A stretch of 64,000 nt of DNA from Ricinus communis (Eukaryota; Streptophyta; Magnoliopsida; Malpighiales; Euphorbiaceae). Below are positions 44,785 to 57,116 of this stretch, piece after piece; position 1 is the stretch's first letter, and each line of letters starts with the position of its first letter. A program made the translations under genes and the position numbers. The stretch is taken from positions 15,442,802-15,506,801 of the forward strand of contig NC_063258.1 of the NCBI RefSeq assembly GCF_019578655.1. Reading direction: 5' to 3'. A model generated the notes under the pieces. The model was given only the letters and a program-made list of their open reading frames with translations. It made no database searches and was not told where the DNA came from.

Positions 44785-45860
44785 AGTCTGTGAAAATCTA
44801 GCACTTCTCACCATACAAATAATTCCTCCAAATCATTAAAGTGAAAACAACTATTGCTAACTCAAGGTCATGTGTAGGATAATTCAACTCATGTGGTCTT
44901 AATTGCTACCTTAACTTGTTGCATCAATATGCAACCCAAACCATTTATGGACACATCACTGTACACAACATATTCATGCCTTGTCATTAATAGTGTCAAC
45001 ACTGGTCCTGAAGTTAAGCATTCCTTCAACTGCCTGAGCATTTATTCTAGACAAACTTCACATTCTTCCTCAAGAAATTTGCAAAGGTGAAGCAATGATA
45101 GAGAAGTTTTGCACAAACCTCCTATAATTGCCTGCTAACCCTAAAAAACTATGTATCTCATGCACATTGGTAGGTTGTTTCCAACTAACAAACGCTTCAA
45201 TTTTCTTCAGATCAACATATACTCCCTTGGATTAAATGTTATGCCCTAAAAATGCCACTTTCTCCAGCCAAAACTCACACTTGCTCAACTTGGCATACAA
45301 TTGCCTATCTCTCAATGTTTGTAATACAATCCTCAAATGCTTTACATGTTGCTCCTCTGTTCGTGAGTACATCAAAATGTCATCTATAAACACGATTATA
45401 AAACTGCCTAAATAAGGCCTGAATACCCCATTCATCAAGTCCATAAATGTAGTTAGAGCATTAGTTAACCTAAACGATATCACTAAAAATTTGTAATGGC
45501 CGTATCGAGTTCTAAATGTTGTTTTAGGAACATCTGCTTCCTTAATCTTCAATTGGTGATACCTGGACCTTAAATCAATCTCAGAAAATACATGAGCTCC
45601 TTATAGTTGATCAAATAAATTGTCAATCTATGGTAATGGATATTTTTTACAAGCTGTCACCTTATTCAATTGTCTATAATCAATACATAATCTCATAGTG
45701 TCATTTTTCTTTTTAACAAACAAAATCGATGCTCCCAAGGTGATACTCTAGGCCTAAAGTAGCATTTATAAAGTAATTCTTACAATTGTACCTTCAACTC
45801 TTTCAAATTAGTTGGAGCCATTCTATATGGAGCTTGAGAAAGAGGACTGGTCCCCCATGA
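44785..45860 (-). pseudogene. Old gypsy relic: reverse transcriptase, right of the Tekay insertion
   Basis: On the minus strand, from 45850 downward: Y-R-M-A-P, then broken RT motifs. A clear frame (45232-45552) follows with [21 protein letters not shown] (active F-I-D-D), [12 protein letters not shown] and V-A-F-L-G-H. Bases 45230-44785 hold decayed RNase H up to L-Y-G and F-T-D-like residues, continued at 36991. It is related to but older than the inserted element. Many stops are present. Confidence 0.85.
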
Positions 45861-45924
45861 ATAAGTTTGAGAACCCCTTTTGAATTGCGGACCCCTAACA
45901 TATTAACATGAAAACCCCTTAGAA
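45861..45924 (-). mobile_element. LTR-A 3'-end scrap
   Basis: The reverse complement matches about 1225-1290 (the GGGGTCCGCAATTC segment). It sits between the gypsy relic and R1, so it is a truncated end of the family's LTR. Confidence 0.5.
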
Positions 45925-46261
45925 TCAATTACTTGAGGCTAATGAGCATATTATTTCAGAAATCAAGTTATGTGTTCTTTTAAGAACTTTACGAGAAATC
46001 AACGTCCTTCCTTTCTTTTATGTTTTTTGTCTACCCTTATGTTTAAATTAACTCGACTTGATCCTTACACTTAGCTACATGGAAGAGAATAAATAATTCG
46101 TAATTTGTTTACTTATTGGATCCAAAATCCTACTTATATTCTCATCTTTTTTTGTCTTTTTTGTGTCTATCTTTATAATTTCTATCTAATACGATGGTTT
46201 AGTTTTATTTGGCGAGCATAAATAGGATTATTAAGTTAAAGTGCATGGAAGAAATAATCCA
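45925..46261 (+). repeat. R1 fragment, plus orientation
   Basis: It starts in the ACTTGAGGCTAATGAGCATATTA part and ends after TTGGCGAGCATAAATAGG. Its right edge joins unassigned LTR-like sequence. Confidence 0.75.
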
Positions 46262-47415
46262 AATTGGCTATTTTTGAATTTTGGTATTATAACATAATTG
46301 AATCAATTAAGAATGATGAAAAATAATAAGAAAACAATAGAGAACACTAAAGAAATAGAATTATAAGAAAAGAATTGAAGAAAAACATCCAAGAAAGCAA
46401 GATTGCAATTCAGATTCTTGTATCCTTTCTCTAACCAAACAACAACTAAAATCAAATTTTAAGCTTCAAGATCAATCTAAGACCTTCAATAATATTTTTA
46501 TAATCAGTAAGGGATTAGATAAGAAACAAAACTCTCAAAAATAAAATCAACCAAAATTACTTGAACAGCCCTTGCGCACCAATTCTCTCTTCTCAATTTG
46601 TTTGTTGTCAATGTAATCAGATCTGCCATCCAAATTCTCTCATCTCTCTAAACTGAATGGACTAGCTACTTTGCAGCTACACCTCTTTCTAAAATATATG
46701 AACCTTATCTTTTCGTAGATTAGGACTCTTTTGTAACCCTAAACACTAAGAATAAAACGTGATTAACAAGATCAACCCCTACAAATACTCAAAAACCAAA
46801 TCAAGAATCAAGATTTTCAAGAAAACACATAAGATAGTTCAACAAAATTAGCATATTCAAGTAACCTTTCAAGATTGCATATTCTTTTTCAAGATTCAAT
46901 TTTTTTAATACTTATCTTCTTTCTTTTTTTTATTTTCTTTTTTTTACTAGATCCGAATATCAAATTATACAAAATAAGAACAATAATATAAATCAAGAAC
47001 ACAACTGTACATATGGCTTTGTTCAAGTTAAATAGAGTTGAAACAAGCCTTAGAAGAAAACTAATAGCAAAAAGACAATGATGCCCTAAATAAACTTAAT
47101 AAAACTAAACCAAGGCCTATAAGCATATTTCGGCCTTAATTAGTTCTTCATGGGCTTGAACCTTTACTAGATTGAATAAAGCCCTATCTTGATGCTCCTT
47201 AATAGTTATGGATCTTGGGCCTTCAAATGGACTCTCTTTGCTAGCTCAATCTTGTATATAACCATTTAAGGCTTGTTGCAACTGCTTGGCTCTAGACCTT
47301 GTTATTGGGCCTTGTGGCAAGCTTAGCCCATCTTTAGCATTCTTAGCTTTTCTTGCGTGCTCCTCATCAAGCCCATCATCTTCAAGCTTTTCTTATGCTA
47401 GCCTATCTGTATCAC
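46262..47415 (-). other. Unassigned LTR-like sequence in R1
   Basis: About 1.15 kb without a gene lies between R1 fragments. It has T-rich runs (46905-46955). The text at 47130-47400 resembles the non-coding 3' tails of family G elements read antisense (CAAGCCCATCATCTTCAAGC). No matching termini or duplication were found. It could be an LTR plus tail of another gypsy copy. Confidence 0.35.
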
Positions 47416-48105
47416 GAACCTAGACTTATCGCTCACGTCCTTTCTTTCTTTTGTGTTCTTTCTCTACCCTTTTGTTTAAATTAATTTGATCCAAAATCCA
47501 AACTATGTTCTCATTTGCTTATCTCTTTTGTTCGTCTCTTTCTAATCTATGTCTTGTTTTATGGATTAGTTTTATTTGGCGAGCATAAATAAGAGTGTTG
47601 AGTTAAAGTGTGTGGAAGCGACAATCATAGGCACCAATCCAATGCTTGGACAAAAGTGAAGAAACAAAATTAGTTGACCGAGTATTGATATCATTATTTG
47701 AATGATCGTGGAAGAATCTTTTAGAGGATAGAGAGAACGCTGAGAATTGAGGCACGCCCAAATATTCTTATTCAAGATTTGCACCATTGGGATCTCTATC
47801 ATTACTTGTTCCTCTAAGCACGAGGACTCCTCATGACACAAGGATTGACATAAGGAATCATGGGAATGCAATTGACAAGCTTGATTGGTGGCACTAGGCT
47901 TAGCTTGATTATCAAGAAAGACGAGATGTAAATCCACATGCATTAGAGAGATATCATGTTGGTTTTGATTAATCCAAGTGTAATACAAGTGGAAATGTGA
48001 GCATTTGATATTTAGGATGCATATAACGAAGTAATTCGAGTCGCGGTGTTATTAGGAAGGCCCTTGCAGATTTTCCCTTATTTTCGTTAAGCTGTGATAT
48101 GGAAC
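47416..48105 (+). repeat. R1 fragment, plus orientation
   Basis: It is collinear with other plus units, from CATAGACTTATCGCTCACG-type text to GTTAAGCTG. Its minus strand carries the longest version of the recurrent R1 open frame (47572-47988, 138 residues). At 48106 it joins LTR-B or LTR-A scrap. Confidence 0.75.
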
Positions 48106-48523
48106 TTCCATAAATAAGCTTGAGAACCCCTTTAGTTTAGGAGTTCTATTCCTAGTCTTATTTTTATTTGCTTCCTTATCCTTATAGAATTAGGTTTCTT
48201 TAAGGCCTATATAAGCTAGTACGAATTTCTATGTAAAGGCAGTTGTTGAATATTGATTATTTTGGAGTCAATTCTCTTCTTTTGTTCTTAATGAACTTGG
48301 TGAATTTGTTAAGTGAAGGCTTTGTATTCTACAAACATAGTTTAACTTAAACTTATTTTTATGTTAAACAGCCTTTAATCTTTTATAGTTAAGGTTCTTA
48401 AGTACAAGTTATTTAAGGGTCCTGTTGGGAGTCAGAGTTTCTTTACTTGATCAGGTGAATGATACTTAGTGAAGACATCAACATTGAATACAGGTTTGGC
48501 ACAAGTTAGCCACGTTTGTATCA
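48106..48523 (+). mobile_element. LTR-B copy 2, 5'-truncated
   Basis: It lacks the minisatellite part. It retains the TATA box (48208-48214) and the 3' end, which reads TTTGTATCA and is followed by ATTTG (48524-48528) and R1. A 30-bp scrap beginning TGATATGGAAC precedes it. Confidence 0.75.
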
Positions 48524-49490
48524 ATTTGGGCGGACCTTGATTCTCGTCGTTCTCTCTTTCCTCCAAAATATTCCTCTACGATCATCCGAAAAATGATATC
48601 AATACACGATCAACTAATTTTCTTTCTTCACATTCGTCGAAGCATTAGGTCGATGCCTATGATTGACGTTTCCATGCTCTTTCATTCAACACTCGTGTTT
48701 ATGCTCCCAAATAGAACCAAACCATCATAATAGATAGAGATTAGAAAGAGAGACACAAAATAAACAAAAAGAAATGAGAATATCGGTAGGATTTCAAATC
48801 TGATAAGGAAAGCAATCACAACTTTTTTATTCTCTTCCATATGTCTAATTGGAAGGATTAAATGGAATTGATTTAAACACAAGTGTAGATAAAGAACACA
48901 AGAGAAAGGATGGATGGGAGGATAAGTCTATGCTCTCTAGCGTGAGTGTTGATTAAGTCTAAAAGTTTCTTAAAAGAACCCATAACTTGATTTTCCGTAA
49001 GGTAGAAAACTGAAATAATATGCTCATTAGCCTCAAGTATTCAGTTGCATGTGGATTTTATAGTGCAAAAGCCCTTATTCCTTAAGAAGAAGAAACTAGA
49101 TGCTAAATATGAATAAATAAATATAGAAAGATAGATAAACTAAAGTCAAATCAAGAATAAGAGAGGAGTTGACTGGTAACAATTCCCGTAGTCCTAAATT
49201 TTATCAGCCAGCTTAGTAAAAATAAGGGTAAATTCACGTGGGCCTACCTAAAAATAGTTCGACACAAATTACTTTGTTATATGCATTTCAGACATCAGAT
49301 TGATCAAATTTCAGTAGTATTAGGCTTAGATTAATTAAAAATAAGATGAGTTCTGCCTTTGATCCGTGGATTTATGTCTCATCCTGCTTGATCATCAAGG
49401 CCAATCCTTATGTCATCAGGAGTCCTCGTCCTTAGAGGAGCAAGGAATGATAGAGATCCTAATAGTGCAAATCATGAATCAGAATATTTG
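48524..49490 (-). repeat. R1 unit between LTR-B copies
   Basis: One 967-bp minus-oriented unit lies between two LTR-B copies. It starts and ends with ATTTG, the duplicated target of LTR-B, as expected for a monomer of a composite repeat. Confidence 0.8.
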
Positions 49491-50335
49491 TGATGAGAAC
49501 CCATGTAGCACAAGGAATTCAACTCCAATAAGAAAAGCTAATGATGCAAATCCTACTTGCTCAAGGAATCCTACTTCAACAAAAAGTCCTAATTCCACTA
49601 GGAATCCTAATCCAGCAAGGAGTTTTGATGATATTAGGAGTTCAAGCGATGAAAGAAATCCTATTTTCACTAGGAATCCTAGTTCCATACAAAGTCCAAA
49701 TGAGATGGGGTTTAATCTAGATAATGGGCCTTAAGATGCTCTTATCAACTCAATCCAACATATGGATGCATGATCAAGTCAATCTATTCGAAGTTTAATA
49801 CTTAAGAATGGGCCTCATATCACATGTTACTTAAGCTGAATTGTCATGTTTATTATTTGGACTACGGTTTGGACGAATTTTAGAAGTATTTCTTCATTTA
49901 AAGAAGTCTTTTAATTTTTAAGAGTCTTGTTTTAAGTTATAATTTTAGTTTAGGAGTTCTATTCCTAGTCTTGTTGTTATTTGCTTCATTATCATTATAG
50001 AATTAGGTTTCTTTAAAACCTATATAAGCTAGTACATATTTCTATGTAAAGGGAGTTGTTGAATATTGAATATTTTGGAGTCAATTCTCTTCTTTTGTTC
50101 TAAATGAACTTGGTGAATTTGTCAAGTGAAGCTTGGTATTTTACAAACTTAGTTTAACTTAAACTTATGTTTATGTTAAACAGCCTTTACTTGTTTATAA
50201 TTCAGGTTCTTAAGTACAAGTTATTTAAGGGTCTTGTTGGGAGTTAGAGTTCCTTTGCTTGATCAAGTGAATGATCCTTGGTGAAGACATCAACATTGAA
50301 TATGCGATTGGCACAAGTTAGCCACGTTCGTGTCA
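49491..50335 (+). mobile_element. LTR-B copy 3 with perfect ATTTG flanks
   Basis: The copy is 845 bp, from TGATGAGAACCC to TTCGTGTCA, flanked by ATTTG at 49486-49490 and 50336-50340. The minisatellite is at about 49515-49690 and the TATA box at 50021-50027. This copy shows most clearly that LTR-B entered R1 as an ordinary LTR insertion. Confidence 0.85.
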
Positions 50336-51158
50336 ATTTGGGCGGACCTTGATTGTCGTTGTTCTCTCTTTCCTCTAAAAGATTCCTCTGCGATCATCCA
50401 GAAAATGATATCAATACACGATCAACTAATTTTCTTTCTTCACATTCGTCGAAGCATTAGATTGATGCCTATGATTAACACTTCCACGCGCTTTCATTCA
50501 ACATTCGTGTTTATGCTCCCAAATAGAACCAAACCATCATAATAGATAGAGATTAGAAAGGGAGACACAAAATAAACAAAAAGAAATGAGAATATTGGTA
50601 GGATTTCAAATCTAATAAGGAAAGCAATCACAACTTCTTTGTTTTCTTCGATATGGCTAATTAGAACGATTAAATGGAATTGATTTAAACACAAGGATAG
50701 ACAAAGAACAAAAGCCCTTATTCCAAAGAAGTCTATGCTCTCTAACATGAGGATAAGTCTATGCTCTCTAGCGTGAGTGTTGATTAAGTCTAAAAATTTC
50801 TTAAATAAACCCATAACTTGATTTTCTGCAAGGTAGAAAACTAAAATAATATGCTCATTAGACTCAAGTATTCAGTTGCATGTGGACTTTATAGTGCAAA
50901 AGCCCTTATTCCATAAGAAGAAGAAACTAGATGCTAAGTGTGAATAAAGAAATACAAAAAGATAAATAAACTAAAGTCAAATCAAGAATAAGAGAGGAGT
51001 TGACTGGTAATAATTCTCGTAGTCCTAAATTTAATCAGCCAGCTTAATAAAAACAAAGGTAAATCATGAATAAGAATATTTAATCAGGAGTCCTCGTTCT
51101 TAGAGGAGCAAGGAATGATGGAGATCCTAATGGTGCAAATCATGAATAACAATATTTG
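50336..51158 (-). repeat. R1 unit between LTR-B copies, second
   Basis: An 823-bp minus-oriented unit, again bounded by ATTTG on both sides. It has an internal short duplication near 50725-50765 (AGTCTATGCTCTCTA twice) and a deletion around 51060-51085. Confidence 0.8.
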
Positions 51159-51888
51159 TGATGAGAACCCATGTTGCACAAGGAATCATACTCCAACAAG
51201 AAAAGCTAATGATGCAAATCCTACTTACTCATGGAATCCTACTTCAACAAAGAGTCCTAATTCCACTAGGAATCCTAATCCAGCAAGGAGTTCTGATGAT
51301 ATTAGGAGTTCAAGCGATGAAAGGAATCCTATTTCCACTAGGAATCGTAGTCCCATACAAATTCCAAGTGAGATGGGGCTTAATCTAGATAATGGGCCTC
51401 AAGATGCTCTTATCAACTCAATCCAACATATGGAGGCATGATTAAGTCAAGCTATTTGGAGTTCAATACTCAAGAATGGGCCACATATCACATGTTACTT
51501 AAGCTGAATTGTCATGTTTATTATATGGACTACGGTTTGGACGAATTTTAAAAGTATTTGTTCATTTAAAGAAGTCTTTTAATTGTTAGGAGTCTTGTTT
51601 TAAGTTATCATTTTAGTTTAGGAGTTGTATTCCTAGTCTTTTAATCGTTGTTCTTAATGAACCTAGTGAATTTATCAAGTGAAGGCTTGGTATTTTACAA
51701 ACTTAGTTTAACTTAAACTTATGTTTATGTTAAACAGCCTTTATTCTTTATAATTAAGGTTCTTAAGTACAAATTATTTAAGTGTCTTGTTGGGAGTTAG
51801 AGTATCTTTGCTTGATTAGGTGAATGATCCTTGGTGAAGACATCAACATTGAATGCGAGTTTGGCACAAGTTACCCACGTTCATATCA
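51159..51888 (+). mobile_element. LTR-B copy 4, internally deleted
   Basis: It starts TGATGAGAACCC after ATTTG (51154-51158) and ends TTCATATCA. The TATA segment is missing: text jumps from TATTCCTAGTCTT to the GTTCTTAATGAACC part near 51640. After its end R1 continues at a different position in the unit, so the right flank was rearranged. Confidence 0.75.
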
Positions 51889-53605
51889 ATCTATAAAAAA
51901 CAATATGAGTTCTCATCTTGCTTAATCATTAAGCTAATTCCTAATGCCACCTATCAAGCTTGTTAATTGCACTCCAATAATTCTTTAAGTCAATCCTTGT
52001 GGCATTAGGAATCCTTATCCTTAGAGGAGCAAGGAATGATAGAGATCCTAATGGTGCAAATCATGAATAAAAAATATTTAGGTGTGCCTCAGTTTCGTCA
52101 ATCCCTCTTTCCTCCAAAAGATTCATCCACAATCATTCGGAGAATGATATCAGTACTCGATCAACTAATTTTCTTTCTTCGCATTCATCGAAGCATTGGA
52201 TCAGTGCCTATGATTGCCGCTTCCACGAGCTTTCACTCAGCCATCATATTTATGCTCCCCAAGTAAAACCAAACCATCATAGAGATTAAAAAGACATATG
52301 CAAAATAAACAAACAAAACGAGAATATAAGTAGGATTTCAAATCCGATAAGGAAAAAAATCGCAATTTCTTTGTTCTCTTCCATACAGTTAAGTGTAAGG
52401 ATCAAATGGAATTGATTTAAACACAATGGTAGATAAAGAATATAAGAGAAAGGAATAGCGTGAGGGATAAGTCTATGCTCGCTAGCGCGAGTGTTGATAA
52501 GTCCACAAAGTTCTTGAAAGAACTTATAACTTGATTTCCTGCAAGATAGAAAATTGAAATACTATGCTCATTAGCCTCGAGTATTCAGTTGCATGTGTTT
52601 TCTATGGTGCGAAAGCCTCATTCCATAAGAAGAATAAACTAGAAAATAAATATGAAGAAATCAGTAAAGAGAGATGAATAAACTAAAGTCAAATAAAGAA
52701 CGAGAGAGGAGTTGACTCGGCAACAACCTTATATGAGCTAGCTTAACAAAAATAATGGTAAAATCGCGTGGGCCTACCTAAAAACACTCATACCCAAATT
52801 ACTTCATTATCTGCATTTCAAACATCAAAGAGCTCAAATTCAACTTGAATTACGCTTGGATTAATCGAAAACAACATGATTTCTTACTTACACACGTGCA
52901 TTTACATCTCTTGCTTGATCATCAGGCTAAGGCCCAATGCCATCGGTCAAGCTTGTCAATTGTATTTTGAGGATTCTTTATGCCAAACCTTGCATCATCA
53001 GGAGTCCTCGTGAATAGAGGAACAAGGAAGGATGGAGGTACAATGGTGCAAATCCTGAATCGAAATATTTGGGCGTGCCTCGATTCTTATTGTTCCCTCT
53101 TTCCTCCAAAAGATTGGTCCGTGATCATCTAGAGAAGCCCCAATATTCCAATTTAGGATTTGCACCATTAGGATCTCCATCATTCCATATTCCTTTAGGC
53201 ATGAGGAGTCTTGATGACATAAGGATTGGCGTAAAGAATCATGGGAATGTAATTAACAAGCTTGACCAGTGGCATTAGTGCGTGACTTGATGATCTAGCA
53301 GGACGAGACACAAATCCACATGCGTAAAGAAGAAATAATGTTGTTTCATTTAATCTAAGGTGGAATGCACGTGTTTTGATGTTTGGGATGCATATAATTA
53401 TATAATTTGAGTTAGGGTTTTATTAGGTATGCCTACACGAATTTTCCCTTGTTTTCATTATTTTGGCTCAAAACTTTAGAACTACGAGAGTTGTAGACCA
53501 GTCAACTCCTCTTTGTCTAGTATGATGGTTTGGTTTTATCTAGAGAGCATAAACACCACTATTGAGAGAAAGCGCATCGAAGCGGCAATCAAGATTGTTA
53601 TCAAT
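51889..53605. repeat. R1 block with inversion junction (duplicate of 27825-29139)
   Basis: Minus-oriented R1 runs to about 53139, then AGAGAAGCCCCAATATTCC marks the change to plus orientation (to about 53592). The junction is identical in place to that near 28732. It has no gene. Confidence 0.8.
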
Positions 53606-54055
53606 AAACGAATCAAACTACTTGGAAACTTAAAGAACATAATAAAATAACATTAAAGAAGGATAAGTAACCTGATTCAAGAGCTAAAAGCTCTTATACC
53701 AAATATTAAAGAACCTCCATGTTCTCTAATCCTTATGAACCCATGAATCACTAACCCGAAAACCCAAAGAGCAACTTGATATCAAACCCTAGGATCATCT
53801 AATCAGATTGTAAGATGATTAAGAATTAGAACCTAAGGAAAACTAAGTTCCTTAAACCCTAATTCCAAGTATGTCACAAGGATAGATCAACTCCTTGATA
53901 AGTAAGTTTTGCATTCAAATAAAAATACAAGATACAAGCAATTTTGGCTTAAAAGAAAATAAAAAATTTAATTAATCATAATATGAAAAATGGCATACGA
54001 ATTTGATATGTTTTAAAGACATATCCAAAGTCCTATGAAGAATAGAATTAATAAG
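53606..54055 (-). mobile_element. LTR-A-like sequence, minus orientation
   Basis: The reverse complement matches about 1030-1200 (the GGAGTTGATCTATCCTTG segment), followed by text shared with 36366-36500. It is non-coding. It probably belongs to the 3' side of the family G element to its right. Confidence 0.5.
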
Positions 54056-55000
54056 AACATGGCTAACTTATGCCAAACCCATATTCAATGTTGATGTCTT
54101 TACCAAGGATTGTTCACCTAATCAAGTAAAGAAACTCTAACTCCCAATTAAATAACATGTACTTAAGAACCTTAATTTAAAGAATTAAAGGTTGTTTAAT
54201 ATAAATAAAAGTTTAGATTAAACTAATTTTGTAAAATATCAAGCCTTCACTTGATAAATTCACCAAGTTCATAAAGAACAAAAGAAGAGAATTGACTCTA
54301 ATATAAACAATATTCAACCAAACCTTACATAGAAATTCGTACTAGCTTATATAGGCCTTAGAAAAACCTAATTCTATAATAATAAGGAAGCAAATAACGA
54401 TAAAACTAGGAATAGAACTCCTAAACTAAAAGTATAACTTAAAATAAGACTCCTAACTATTAAAAGACTTCTTTAAATGAAAAAATACTCTAAAAATTTG
54501 TCCAACCCTAGCCAACATATATAAACATGACATTTGGGCTTATGTAACATGTAATAAGTAGCAAATTCTTAAGTATTGGACTACAATTAGCTTGACTCAT
54601 TTATTTTGAGCCTATTTTGACTTGTTCAGGCCTCCATTTATTAAATTAAGTTGATAAAAGTATCTTGAGGTCAATTGTCTTGATTAAGCGTAATCTTACT
54701 TCAACTTTTGATCTTCAACCCAAGCTTCAACTCTTGCTTCATGAACACTCCTAAAGTATCCTTGAACTTCTTCATGTGAGCTCTAGTCATTGATCCATCA
54801 TATTTGAGTGGCTCATGTACAATCCTAGTTGGATTAGGATTTCTAGCTAGAGTAGGACTCCTCGTGGGACTAAGATTCCTAGTGGAAGTAGGATTCCTAA
54901 TAGGAGTAGGACTCCTCGTGGGACTAGGACTCCTATTTCAAGTAGGATTCCTAGTCGGAGTAGAATTCCTTATGCTTGTAGGATTTGCATTAAGAACTCC
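54056..55000 (-). mobile_element. LTR-B copy 5, minus orientation
   Basis: It is read antisense: 3' end near 54060 (AAGAACATGGCTAACTT), TATA region at 54347-54353, and minisatellite at about 54825-54990 with AGTAGGATTCCTA units. It lies downstream of the minus-strand family G pol (55431-58562), where that element's 3' LTR is expected. This suggests that LTR-A/B are LTRs of family G. The link is positional. Confidence 0.65.
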
Positions 55001-55430
55001 TACTTAACTAATCTGATCTAATATGAGTTTCTTTATAAGCTTAGGAGACTTTAACATCTAACCAAATAGGATACTAAGAGCTAAACAAAGCCTTCAGAAA
55101 CTTGGACTTTAAGAACATTAAACAAATCCCATTTAGCCTTCATAAACTTGGATTTTAAGAACATTAAACAAAGTCCATTCTTTATGAATTTCATTTGGAC
55201 CAAATTCTATTGGACTTTCATTGTTAGCCTACTCTTGCATATAACCATTAAAGGACTTTTAAAGCTTCTTGGCCCTTGACCTTATAATTGGACTTTGTGG
55301 CACACTTAATGATCCTTCCTTGATTCTTTCTTGTTGCCCTTGTCATCAAGCCCAACGAAATCAACACCTTTAAGCCTTGGACGATCTATATCATTCCTTC
55401 CTTATTTAGGATGATTCGTCCTTGAATCAA
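55001..55430 (-). other. Non-coding 3' tail of family G element
   Basis: About 430 bp between the LTR-like sequence and the pol end. It holds CTTGGACTT/AAGAACATTAAACAAA duplicated (55100-55175) and no gene. The region next to pol reads antisense as the usual N-P-F-Q-E tail and its stop. Confidence 0.45.
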
Positions 55431-56063
55431 ACTCATCACCTACATCAAAAGGACTCAAATCAGCAACATTAAATGTGCCACTCACATTATACTTACCTTG
55501 TAAATCAACTTTCTAAGTATTGTCGTTGATCCTCTCAAGTACTTGAAATGGTCCATCATCCCTTGGACTTAGCTTTGGCTTTCTTTGATTTGGAAACCTT
55601 TCCTTGTGAGAATGCAACCAAACCCTGGTTCTAATCACCAGGTTGGAACACCATTGGCCTTCTTCCTTTGTTAACCCTTTTGGCTACTCTAGTATTTTGC
55701 TTCTCAATCCTAGTCTTTTAACCAAATCTGCCTTAAAAGAACCATTAACACTAACAAGCTTGTTAAGAGGAAAAGGAACTATATCAATAAAAGTCAATGG
55801 AATAAAACCATAAACAATTTTAAATGGAGAACAATGTGTAGTCCTATAGACAACCCTACTATATGCAAACTCCAAATATGGCAAAAGATCCTACCAAGAT
55901 TGAAAATTCCTAGAAATTAAAGAATGAAGCAGTTGAATCAAGGTTCTATTAACAACTTCGATTTGTCCATATGTTTATCAATGGCAAGTAGTAAAAAATA
56001 ATAATGCCTAACTTACCCCATAACACATGCCAAATTGACTTAAGAATTTAACATCCCTATCAC
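55431..56063 (-). pseudogene. Family G integrase core end and C-terminal region
   Basis: Minus frames give L-E-F-A-Y-S-R-V-V-Y-R-T-T-H-C-S-P-F-K-I-V-Y-G-F (55775-55884), the end of the integrase core. The C-terminal module follows in other frames (55500-55650) with the K-E-R-F-P and [12 protein letters not shown] equivalents. A frame change near 56064 separates it from the upstream core; the text between 55885 and 56063 holds decayed D-R-D and Q-T-D-G-Q-type motifs. Confidence 0.75.
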
Positions 56064-57074
56064 TTACAATGGTTCTTGGAACTCCATGCAATCCCAAACT
56101 TCCCTAAGAAGCAATTCAACAATGTAAGTAGCATCATCTGTTTTATGGAATGGTATAAAGTGAGCCATCTTACTAAATCGATCCACAAAAACAAATCTAC
56201 TATGTCGGCCCTTCCTAGTCCTAGGCAATCCACGTACAAAATTCACAGATAAATCTGTACAAGGAACATTAGGAATACGCAAAGGAGTATATAACCCATG
56301 GGGTTGCAATTTAGACTTAGCCTTTAAACATATAATGCATCGACCACACACCTTATTCACATCATGTTTCATGCAACGCGAAAATAAATGTTCAATTAGT
56401 ATGTCATAAGTCTTATGCACCCTAAAATGACCGATTAAACCGCCCTCATATGGCTCTTTAACAAGTATCTCATGCAAAGAGCAACTAAAAATGCATAGGC
56501 GATTCTTTTTGTAAAGATATCCATCAAATACATAGAAATCATTAAAGGCAGCCCCATTAGCACAAGTATTAAACACATTACCAAAGGCATTGTAATTCAA
56601 ATACAACTCCTTAATAAACTTAAAAGCCAACAATTTAGAATTAAGAGTATTAAGCAAAGCATACCTTAGGGATAATACATCAGCAACCACATTCTCTTTA
56701 CTTTTCTTATACTTGATCATATATAGGAATATCTTAATAAAATCTATCCACTTTGCATGTCTTTGGTTCAACTTGTCTTGCCCCTTGAGATCCTTCAAAC
56801 TCTCATGATTTGTATGTATGACAAACTCCTTAGGCTACAGGTAGTGTTGCCATGTACGCAAAGCACGAACCAAAGCATAGAGTTCTTTGTCATATGTTGG
56901 GTATCGAAGTGCTGCACCATTTAGCTTTTCACTAAAATAGCAAATTGGGCTTTGTTCTTGCATCAAAACAGCCCCAACACTAATGCATGTGCGTAGGGTC
57001 TTTGTTCTTGCATCATATTCAACCTTAAAGGTTTTGTCAAAGTTAGGTAAAATCAGCAAAGAAGCATTACACAA
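56064..57074 (-). pseudogene. Family G RNase H, integrase zinc region and first catalytic Asp
   Basis: Frame 56835-57074 gives RNase H ([21 protein letters not shown]). Frame 56064-56798 gives V-V-A-D-V-L-S-L-R-Y, H-E-I-L-V-K-E-P-Y-E-G-G-L-I-G-H-F and C-G-R-C-I-I-C-L-K-A-K-S (zinc module; the first His is replaced by Tyr in E-P-Y). L-S-V-N-F-V-R-G-L-P-R-T-R then stands where the first catalytic Asp is normally found; here it reads N. V-F-V-D-R-F-S-K-M-A-H-F follows. At 244 residues it is one of the longest frames but carries disabling changes. Confidence 0.88.
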
Positions 57075-57116
57075 TCTATCTTATAGCAAATTAAAAGCAT
57101 TTTCTTATGCATCACC

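Noticed and set aside
47572..47988. 138-residue frame as a host gene
   Set aside because: It lies wholly in the R1 repeat, matches no known family and is broken in other copies. It is kept only as a finding.
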